From: Paraktedonobacter sp964250225
GTDB taxonomy: Bacteria; Chloroflexota; Ktedonobacteria; Ktedonobacterales; Ktedonobacteraceae
Reading direction: 5' to 3'
NCBI GenBank assembly: GCA_964250225.1
Contig: CAXUEY010000127.1
Location: 1-17,250, forward strand
Length of the DNA stretch: 17,250 bases
Shown here: piece after piece, positions 7,808 through 12,883 of the stretch
Numbering within the stretch: the stretch's first letter is position 1
Layout: every line of letters starts with the position of its first letter
The notes under the pieces: generated by a model
The model's input: only the letters and a program-made list of their open reading frames with translations
Told to the model about the DNA's origin: nothing
The model's database searches: none
Program-made: the position numbers and the translations under genes

Positions 7808-8518
7808 ATGCTCCAACAATCGTATACGACAGCATTCATGGCACTGCCAGCCGCGGTAGTCGAGGCCAGGGGCGTCACGCGCGATTTTCGCGCGCCAGGC
7901 GGCACTACCCAGGCCTTGCGCGCTATCAATTTGCGCGTGCTGCCGGGCGAATTTGTGGCGCTGTGTGGCCGTTCTGGTTCAGGCAAGACCACCCTGCTCA
8001 ACATCCTGGTCGGGCTGGACAACCCCACGCAGGGCGCGGTCAGCGTGCTGGGACAGAACCTGGCGGCCATGAGCGAGGGCCAGCGCGCCTTTCTGCGCCG
8101 CGAACAGATTGGCCTGCTTTTCCAGAACGCGCATCTCTTCCCTGCACTCACCGCCCAGGAAAACGTAGAGCTTGCGCTGCGTTTGCAGGCCATTCCCCCA
8201 ACCGAGCGCGCCAAACGCGCGCAAGAGGCATTAGAACGCGTCGGGTTGGCGGCGCGTACACAGCACCGAGGGCTGGAACTATCGGGCGGTGAGCAACAGC
8301 GGGTAGCCCTGGCGCGCGCGCTCGTCCACAGGCCGCGTTTTATCGTTGCCGACGAGCCCACCGGCAACCTCGATTCCACCACGGGCCGTAACATCACCAG
8401 CCTGTTCCGCGAAATCGTACAGAGCATGGGCATTGGCCTGCTCATAGCCACCCACGATTCAACCGTCATGGACGCGGCTGCACGCGTGGTGCGCATCCAC
8501 GATGGGATGATTGTATAG
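7808..8518 (+). CDS. ABC transporter ATP-binding protein, LolD/MacB-type
   Basis: Second ATPase of the exporter block. Walker A GRSGSGKT (54-61), Q-loop Gln106 in LLFQNAHLFP, signature LSGGEQQR (158-165), Walker B FIVADEP (178-184) with NLDS D-loop, and H-loop His216 in IATHD are all intact. The length of 236 aa is normal for LolD-like proteins, and it lacks the C-terminal module of its neighbour. Its ATG follows directly on the stop of the upstream ATPase, with AAAGGGG just before it, so the two are coupled. Two distinct ATPases with a single asymmetric permease suggest a heterodimeric nucleotide-binding pair, which is inference. Met11 is a possible alternative start, as the first ten residues are not conserved-looking. 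Substrate unknown. Confidence 0.94.
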   Translation: MLQQSYTTAFMALPAAVVEARGVTRDFRAPGGTTQALRAINLRVLPGEFVALCGRSGSGKTTLLNILVGLDNPTQGAVSVLGQNLAAMSEGQRAFLRREQIGLLFQNAHLFPALTAQENVELALRLQAIPPTERAKRAQEALERVGLAARTQHRGLELSGGEQQRVALARALVHRPRFIVADEPTGNLDSTTGRNITSLFREIVQSMGIGLLIATHDSTVMDAAARVVRIHDGMIV

Positions 8519-8584
8519 CGTCGCGTTGCTGCACGTCGGAGATGGATTTTGCATCTGTCTCTGAGTGCAACTCAATAGTTCACC

Positions 8585-8661
8585 AGAACGAGTGAGAACC
8601 CATGCCTCGACCAATTTATCTGGCTGATGGATGGGGTTCTCACTCGTTCTCACTCGTTCTC
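8585..8661. repeat. Inverted repeat with overlapping 10-bp direct repeats
   Basis: AGAACGAGTGAGAACCC (8585-8601) is the exact inverse complement of GGGTTCTCACTCGTTCT (8634-8650), with a 32-nt spacer. The right arm runs on as a direct repeat: TTCTCACTCG twice and then TTCTC, spanning 8637-8661. The left arm can thus pair with either register (to 8650 or, less its CCC, to 8660). There is no T-run, so a classic terminator is unlikely. It sits about 30-100 bp upstream of the Rpn promoter. Confidence 0.75.
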
Positions 8662-8691
8662 AATCTTTGCTCCTATATTACTGCTTGCTTG

Positions 8692-8720
8692 TTGCGTTGC
8701 ATGAAGAACGCTGGTATACT
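8692..8720 (+). promoter_or_regulatory. Sigma-70-type promoter for the Rpn gene
   Basis: TTGCGT (8692-8697) and TATACT (8715-8720) are separated by 17 bp, with a TGG just upstream of the -10 (extended -10-like). Transcription would start near 8727, about 42 nt before the ATG. Confidence 0.6.
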
Positions 8721-8768
8721 GTGGCACATCTGCATATGCAACAAAAAGTATGTCGAAGGAGTTGAGAT

Positions 8769-9788
8769 ATGGGTAATTACGACCAGTCCATGAAATTACT
8801 GGTGGCCGCCAACCCGCTGGCCATCGCCACGTTGATCCTACGCTCGGCAGGCATCGAGCTTCCGACGGAGGGCATCGCGACTATTGAGCTGCTCAGTACC
8901 GAGTTTGAAGGAGAAGAGCTCGATGCCGATGCGCTGCTGCTCATCACCACCATTGATGGAGAAAAAATCCTGTTGCACATCGAGTTTCAGAGCAGCCGAG
9001 ACACCACGATGCCAGATCGACAGATGGCCTATTGTTTACGCGCCCGCAAAAAACATGGATATCTGCCGATCATCTCGTGTGTGATCTACCTGCGCAAAGA
9101 TGGTAACGTCCTCGAACCGCCAGCGTTCTGGCAATTACGCAATGGTCGCAAATGGATGATCTTTGACTATGTGTGCATCAAGCTCTGGGAGCACACCAGC
9201 GAGGAACTCCTCGCGCTGAACCAACCAGCGCTTCTGCCATTGACCTTGCTGACGCAGGGCGAAAAAAATCGTACAATGGTGGCAGAGATGTTTCAAACGT
9301 TATTGGACAATCGGCTGCAAGATGTGCTGCCAGTGGCAGAGATGTTGGCCGCGCTGGTCTTGAAAGAAAGCGACCTGGCGTGGCTGAAACGGGAGGTATC
9401 AATGTTAACTGATTTGTTTAAAGAGTCCCCAGCTTACGAGTGGATGACAGAGGATGCGCGAGAAGAAGGGCGCAAAGAAGGGCGCGAGGAAGGTCGTCGG
9501 CAAGTGGAGGAGGAGCGGCAGCGTGCGTTGGAGGAGCGGCAGCGTGCGTTGGAGGAGCGGCAGCGTGCGTTGGAGGAGCGGCAGCGCGCATTGAAAAATT
9601 TCCGGGAGACCGTGGTGGCTCTGGTGGCGAGAGATTTTCCAAAACTGGCAAAGCTGGCAAAGAAACAGGTGGCCCGCGTGGAGGATCTTGAACGCTTGCA
9701 GCACCTTATCCTTGAGATTACCATGACTCACGATGCCGCCAGAGCAGCAGAATTGCTGAGCAATCTCGATGAAGATGAGCAGGTGTAG
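8769..9788 (+). CDS. Rpn-family nuclease (recombination-promoting nuclease/putative transposase, PD-(D/E)XK)
   Basis: Predicted DNA nuclease of the Rpn/YhgA-like group. The N-terminal domain (about 1-140) carries D54 and the catalytic-type strand LLHIEFQ with E72-x-Q74, followed by the family-like MPDRQMAYCLRAR (81-93). A helical middle (150-215) follows, then a charged coiled coil (228-277) with EEGRKEGREEGR and four exact EERQRAL heptads (248-275), and a C-terminal helical domain with FPKLAKLAKKQVARVEDLERLQHL-type sequence (290-335). The start ATG has AGGAG at 8757-8761. Rpn proteins were first named as transposase-like; in E. coli some promote recombination and act as phage-defence toxins held back by a C-terminal fragment made from an internal start. 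A matching internal start is present here at Met212. Family call is firm; activity is inferred. Confidence 0.85.
   Translation: MGNYDQSMKLLVAANPLAIATLILRSAGIELPTEGIATIELLSTEFEGEELDADALLLITTIDGEKILLHIEFQSSRDTTMPDRQMAYCLRARKKHGYLPIISCVIYLRKDGNVLEPPAFWQLRNGRKWMIFDYVCIKLWEHTSEELLALNQPALLPLTLLTQGEKNRTMVAEMFQTLLDNRLQDVLPVAEMLAALVLKESDLAWLKREVSMLTDLFKESPAYEWMTEDAREEGRKEGREEGRRQVEEERQRALEERQRALEERQRALEERQRALKNFRETVVALVARDFPKLAKLAKKQVARVEDLERLQHLILEITMTHDAARAAELLSNLDEDEQV
9249..9277 (+). promoter_or_regulatory. Possible internal promoter within the Rpn gene
   Basis: CTGACG (9249-9254) and TACAAT (9272-9277) with 17-bp spacing match four and five of six consensus bases. A transcript would start near 9284, about 118 nt before the internal ATG at 9402. 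Such matches arise by chance inside genes, so this is tentative. Confidence 0.3.
9402..9788 (+). CDS. Candidate intragenic Rpn C-terminal product (RpnS-like antitoxin)
   Basis: An in-frame ATG (Met212 of the full protein) is preceded by GGGAGG at 9391-9396 with 5-nt spacing, a stronger site than the one for the full-length gene. It would yield a 128-aa protein containing the heptad coiled coil and C-terminal helical domain but none of the nuclease domain. In E. coli, separately translated Rpn C-terminal domains dimerise and block the toxic full-length protein, and their amino-acid repeats vary in number between strains. The position of this start, right after the catalytic and helical middle part and before the repeats, fits that layout. 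The codons (KREV) would encode the SD by themselves, so chance cannot be excluded. Confidence 0.5.
   Translation: MLTDLFKESPAYEWMTEDAREEGRKEGREEGRRQVEEERQRALEERQRALEERQRALEERQRALKNFRETVVALVARDFPKLAKLAKKQVARVEDLERLQHLILEITMTHDAARAAELLSNLDEDEQV
9510..9593 (+). repeat. Four 21-bp tandem repeats in the Rpn coiled coil
   Basis: Units at 9510-9530, 9531-9551 and 9552-9572 are identical (GAGGAGCGGCAGCGTGCGTTG is the 21-base unit, beginning GAGGAGCGGC). The fourth, at 9573-9593, differs at two third-codon positions (CGC GCA). Each encodes EERQRAL, one heptad. Changes in unit number would keep the frame and lengthen or shorten the helix by one heptad. Confidence 0.95.
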
Positions 9789-9870
9789 TTTTTGGCCTGA
9801 TAGCAGGTAATTTTGCATAGTGTGTGGGCCAGAGAAAGCGCGACGGCTGGCTTTTATCTCTGCTAGAAGA

Positions 9871-9876
9871 TATAAT
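9871..9876 (+). promoter_or_regulatory. Perfect -10 box upstream of the DUF1611 gene
   Basis: TATAAT at 9871-9876 lies 57 bp before the ATG. The hexamer 17 bp upstream (TGGCTT, 9848-9853) is a poor -35, so an activator or alternative spacing may be involved. The ribosome binding site is AAAGGGAG at 9917-9924. The rest of the 144-bp gap between the Rpn and DUF1611 genes shows nothing else I can support. Confidence 0.45.
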
Positions 9877-9932
9877 GGGGGAAGGCGGACAAGGTAGCGG
9901 CGCGGTACTTATTCTCAAAGGGAGCACACACT

Positions 9933-10985
9933 ATGCGACGAATAGCGATTCTGGCTGAGGGGATGTTTAACTGTCACGGCGGGAAAACTGCCACCGGGGT
10001 AATCCGGTATGGTATAGACCCGGTGGTGGCCGTCATCGATAGTACAAAAGCCGGGCAGGACGTGGCTCAGGCATTGGGCGCGGACTTCGGTCACGGCATT
10101 CCCGTGGTTCAAGATATCCACGCGGCCCTGGCCTATCAGCCCGATACTCTGTTAATTGGCATCGCGCCCGCGGGCGGCGCGTTACCTGAGAAGTGGCGCT
10201 GGCAACTACTGGCCGCGATTGAGGCTGGCCTCAACCTGACCAGTGGCCTGCACTTTTTTTTCTCCGACGATGCGGAACTGCGCGAGGCAGCGGCCAAACG
10301 CGGCGTTGAAATCTGGGATGTGCGCCGTCCCCCCGATACCAAACGCATTGCCCGCTTCAAACCCCATCGGCCCGGCAGCCATACCGTGCTGATGGTTGGC
10401 TCGGATTGCGCGGCTGGCAAGATGACCGTGGCGCTGGAGTTGGACCGCGAGGCACGCGCGCGCGGCTTGAGTAGCGCGTTTCTGGCAACCGGCCAGACGG
10501 GTATTCTCATCGCGGGCAGCGGCCTGCCAGCGGATCGCGTCATCGGCGACTTTATCGCGGGCGAGACCGAGCATCTGGTGCTGGACCTCGGCAACCAGCA
10601 CGACTGGGTTTTTGTCGAGGGACAGGGCGCGCTCAACCACCCCAGCTACTCACCCGTCACGCTCGGCCTGATCCACGGCTCAATGCCCGAAGCCATGATC
10701 TTTTGTCACCACGCCGGCGCTACCACGATTGATGGTCTGGAACATGCAAAATTCGCGGATCTCAATCGTCTGATCCATTTCAACGAAGAGGCGGTGAATA
10801 TCCTGCCGCAGCAGCGCCCCAGTAAAGTCGTCGGCATCGCCCTGGTCACCATTGGCCTCGACGACCAGCAGGCGCGCGCGGCCATCCAGCAGATCGAGGA
10901 GGAGACGGGCCTGCCTGCTACCGATGTCTGGCGTTTCGGTTCTGGCAAACTCATGGACGCGCTGAGCAAGCATTTCGCTGAATAG
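9933..10985 (+). CDS. DUF1611-family protein (DgcN-like, probable D-glutamate N-acetyltransferase)
   Basis: A 350-aa cytosolic protein with the two-part DUF1611 layout. The N-terminal Rossmann-like domain (about 1-140) has GMFNCHGGKTATGVIRYG (10-27) and LLIGIAPAGG (73-82). The C-terminal P-loop-like domain has VGSDCAAGKMT (155-165), ATGQTGILIAG (185-195) and a Walker-B-like FVEGQGALNHP (227-237). DUF1611 members called DgcN were reported to acetylate D-glutamate ahead of an enolase-superfamily racemase, DgcA; an enolase-superfamily epimerase lies at 11862 on the same strand. Older annotation of this family varies (NAD-dependent epimerase-like). The ATG follows AAAGGGAG by 8 nt. The gene ends 22 bp before a bidirectional terminator. 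Family is certain; the acetyltransferase role is inferred from family and neighbour. Confidence 0.85.
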   Translation: MRRIAILAEGMFNCHGGKTATGVIRYGIDPVVAVIDSTKAGQDVAQALGADFGHGIPVVQDIHAALAYQPDTLLIGIAPAGGALPEKWRWQLLAAIEAGLNLTSGLHFFFSDDAELREAAAKRGVEIWDVRRPPDTKRIARFKPHRPGSHTVLMVGSDCAAGKMTVALELDREARARGLSSAFLATGQTGILIAGSGLPADRVIGDFIAGETEHLVLDLGNQHDWVFVEGQGALNHPSYSPVTLGLIHGSMPEAMIFCHHAGATTIDGLEHAKFADLNRLIHFNEEAVNILPQQRPSKVVGIALVTIGLDDQQARAAIQQIEEETGLPATDVWRFGSGKLMDALSKHFAE

Positions 10986-11007
10986 GCCCTCTTGCCTGGC
11001 GGGTTCG

Positions 11008-11080
11008 TTGTCAAAAAAAGCTGCCAGGCTGGTGGAAAACCGCAATGAGTTTCCACCAGCCTGGCAGCTTTTTTTGACAA
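11008..11080. terminator. Bidirectional intrinsic terminator, perfect 31-bp inverted repeat
   Basis: The arm at 11008-11038 is the exact inverse complement of 11050-11080, around an 11-nt loop. The GC-rich core GCTGCCAGGCTGGTGG is flanked by A7 on the left and T7 on the right, so each strand reads a stable stem followed by a U-run. It serves the DUF1611 gene (+, ending 10985) and the HU-like gene (-, ending 11092). Confidence 0.95.
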
Positions 11081-11091
11081 GTTGTTGAAAC

Positions 11092-11457
11092 TTATTTGGC
11101 GGGTTTTTTGGTGTGGTGCTGAGGAGTGGAAGCCTTTTTGGTAGCTGCGCTTGGTTTTGCGGCTTCTGCGAGCAGCGAGCCGGTGCTAAAGCTGACCCGT
11201 TTGCCAGCAGGAATGTGGATAGGCGTTCCGCCACGGATAGATTTGATCGTGCGCGCGGAAACGGCTCTCAGTCTCCAGGAACCAAAGCCAATCAGACGCA
11301 CCTGGCGCCCTTTGGCGACCTGTTCACGGATAGTTTCCGTCAGGGCGTCAAGCATGGCATCCGCCTCTTTAACCTCGACATGCGCTTTCGCTGCAATGAG
11401 ATGACTGAGTTCGTCTTTGCCCACAATTTTGGAGGTTTTGGAATTCGGTGTCGGCAT
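11092..11457 (-). CDS. HU/IHF-family DNA-binding protein with Lys-rich tail
   Basis: Nucleoid-associated DNA-binding protein. The HU fold covers about 10-100: the helical dimerisation part KDELSHLIAAKAHVEVKEADAMLDALTETI is followed by the beta core VRLIGFGSWRLRAVSART (53-70). The arm region SIRGGTPIHIPAGKRVSFSTGSLL comes next. An added tail of about 22 residues (KPSAATKKASTPQHHTKKPAK) is Lys/Pro/Ala-rich, which makes the protein 121 aa against about 90 for plain HU. The usual arm-tip RNP motif with its intercalating Pro is replaced by SIRGGT, so the DNA-bending mode may differ. Ribosome binding site AAAGGA lies upstream on the minus strand (around 11470). It sits alone, convergent with the DUF1611 gene and divergent from the epimerase gene. 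Family call is firm. Confidence 0.92.
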   Translation of the reverse strand: MPTPNSKTSKIVGKDELSHLIAAKAHVEVKEADAMLDALTETIREQVAKGRQVRLIGFGSWRLRAVSARTIKSIRGGTPIHIPAGKRVSFSTGSLLAEAAKPSAATKKASTPQHHTKKPAK

Positions 11458-11861
11458 AATAGTATCGATCCTTTCAAGCTACAATAGAAGGAAAGGAACC
11501 GTGTACCTGCACATCACGCTTTCTGCTTTCTCAGAAAACAGAGAACGAAGCGGCTCACATTGGACCATTCCCTCTTCTTCTTATTCGATAAGAAGGGTTC
11601 CACTTCTCCTTACACGAACGAGGACCCCTCGCGGATACAAGAACGCGAAAATATGTGTGCAAAAGTGTGTCAATATCCTGACAAATCAGAGGCTCCTCTC
11701 GCTGCTCAACAATTGCAACCACAGCAGCTTTTCTGATATAGTGATATCAGAGCAGGCAGCAGTACAGGCTGGCTGAGGAAGGATTCCGCGGGTTTGTAGG
11801 GAGAGCAGCGTAGGGCGTTATTTTCAGTACGTTCGCAGAAATATGAGAGAGAGCAAATACA
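11458..11861. other. 404-bp divergent intergenic region (HU-like gene and epimerase gene)
   Basis: Both flanking genes start here and point outward. Visible elements are a perfect hairpin CTTCTTAT-TCG-ATAAGAAG at 11577-11595, a small stem CGAGG-ACC-CCTCG at 11619-11631, and a minus-strand TTGACA (11673-11668) whose nearest -10-like TATTTT is too close for a normal promoter. A promoter/inverted repeat lies at 11713-11750. The open frame across 11417-11776 has low-complexity, Ser/Arg-rich content and starts inside the HU-like gene, so I do not call it. I find no RNA gene. Confidence 0.5.
11713..11750 (+). promoter_or_regulatory. Promoter with overlapping inverted-repeat operator for the epimerase gene
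   Basis: TTGCAA (11713-11718) and TATAGT (11737-11742) are 18 bp apart. The inverted repeat CTGATAT-AGTG-ATATCAG (11733-11750) covers the -10, the layout expected of a repressor site. The leader to the ATG would be about 110 nt. Confidence 0.5.
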
Positions 11862-12881
11862 ATGAAATTTGATGTGAAGGCGTTTGATCTGCAACTCACC
11901 ACACCATTTCGCATTTCGCGCGGTGTGCAGTATACGGCGTCGAATGTGCTCGCGCAGATTACGCACGAGGGTGTGACGGGTATGGGCGAGGCCGCGCCGT
12001 CTGAGCACTATGGCGAGTACCGCGAGACGGTTCTGGCAGCCCTGGCGAAGCTGGGCAACGAGCTGGGCGACAATCCTTTCGCCTTTGAGGATATCTTCAA
12101 CCATCTCGATCACGTGATGCGCCTCAACCCATCCGCCAAAGCCGCTATCGACATGGCCCTCTATGATCTCGTGGGCAAGCTGCTCAATGTGCCGGTCTAC
12201 AAGTTGCTGGGGCTGAGCGCCGCTAATACGCCGCTGACCTCTTTTACCATCGGCATTGATACGCCTGAGAAGATGGCGCAGAAGGCTCTGGCAGCTCGTG
12301 AATACCCGATTCTCAAGATTAAGGTCGGCACGAAGAACGATGTGGCCAACCTCAAGGCCATTCGCGAGGTTTCCGATGCGGTGATTCGCGTGGATGCCAA
12401 TACCGCCTGGACACCAAAAGAGGCGGTGCGCGAGATCAACCGACTGGCCGAATTCAATCTTGAGTTCGTCGAGCAGCCTGTCGCGCCCCACGACCTGGCC
12501 GGGCTGAAATACGTGCGCGAGCATGTGCCGCTGCCGATCATTACCGACGAGAGCAGCATTACTGTCGAGGATATCCCACGCCTCGCCGATTGCACGGACG
12601 GCATCAATATTAAGCTGATGAAGTGCGGCGGTCTCTATCACGCGCTCAAAATGATCCACGTGGCGCGCGCGCACAACCTCAAGATTATGATTGGCTGCAT
12701 GATCGAGAGTTCGCTGGCCATTACCGCAGCGGCGCACCTGACCCCGCTGCTCGATTACGCCGACCTCGATGGGCATCTACTGGTGAACGATGATCCCTTC
12801 ACCGGCGTGCAGGTCGTGGAGGGCAAACTGATCTTACCGCAAGGGCCTGGTCTGGGCGTGGTGCGTAAAGAGAACGCATAG
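11862..12881 (+). CDS. Enolase-superfamily dipeptide epimerase (L-Ala-D/L-Glu epimerase or DgcA-type racemase)
   Basis: Muconate-lactonizing-enzyme-type member of the enolase superfamily that inverts a carbon next to a carboxylate using two lysines and Mg2+. The N-terminal capping domain (1-115) contains GMGEAAPSEHYGE (40-52). The barrel has the KxK acid/base motif LKIKVG (K152, K154), metal ligands D178 (RVDAN), E204 (FVEQP) and D229 (ITDES), and the opposing Lys251 (INIKLMKCGG). The DLDG at 301-304 supplies the DxD motif that binds the dipeptide ammonium group in Ala-Glu epimerases, which favours a dipeptide substrate. The DUF1611 gene upstream instead points to N-acetyl-glutamate racemisation as in DgcA. 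Length 339 aa is usual. The ribosome binding site is weak (GAGAGAG, 11846-11852). The gene runs convergent into hsdR with only 2 bp between stops. Confidence 0.9.
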   Translation: MKFDVKAFDLQLTTPFRISRGVQYTASNVLAQITHEGVTGMGEAAPSEHYGEYRETVLAALAKLGNELGDNPFAFEDIFNHLDHVMRLNPSAKAAIDMALYDLVGKLLNVPVYKLLGLSAANTPLTSFTIGIDTPEKMAQKALAAREYPILKIKVGTKNDVANLKAIREVSDAVIRVDANTAWTPKEAVREINRLAEFNLEFVEQPVAPHDLAGLKYVREHVPLPIITDESSITVEDIPRLADCTDGINIKLMKCGGLYHALKMIHVARAHNLKIMIGCMIESSLAITAAAHLTPLLDYADLDGHLLVNDDPFTGVQVVEGKLILPQGPGLGVVRKENA

Positions 12882-12883
12882 GC

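Larger units (their letters stand above)
8519..8768. other. 250-bp intergenic region, end of the exporter block to the Rpn gene
   Basis: Carries an imperfect fold around 8524-8571 (AGATG...CATCT inside a bulged GTTG...GTGCAAC stem) that may end the exporter transcript but lacks a T-run. It also holds the inverted/direct repeat cluster at 8585-8661 and the promoter at 8692-8720. No convincing gene lies here; the ORF beginning at 8602 crosses these elements. Confidence 0.5.

Noticed and set aside
8602..8793. Small ORF before the Rpn gene
   Set aside because: Crosses the inverted repeat and promoter, has no ribosome binding site and runs into the Rpn gene in another frame.
9510..9593. CRISPR-like array
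   Set aside because: Units are directly adjacent without spacers and encode heptads.
9440..9691. Repeat-rich ORFs opposite to or out of frame with the Rpn gene
   Set aside because: They only mirror the 21-bp repeats of the real gene in other frames.
11668..11673. Minus-strand TTGACA as the HU promoter
   Set aside because: The nearest -10-like TATTTT is only about 14 bp away and the leader would be some 200 nt; not convincing.
11417..11776. 119-aa + strand ORF across the HU-epimerase intergenic region
   Set aside because: Starts inside the HU-like gene, has low-complexity composition, no ribosome binding site and overlaps the epimerase promoter.
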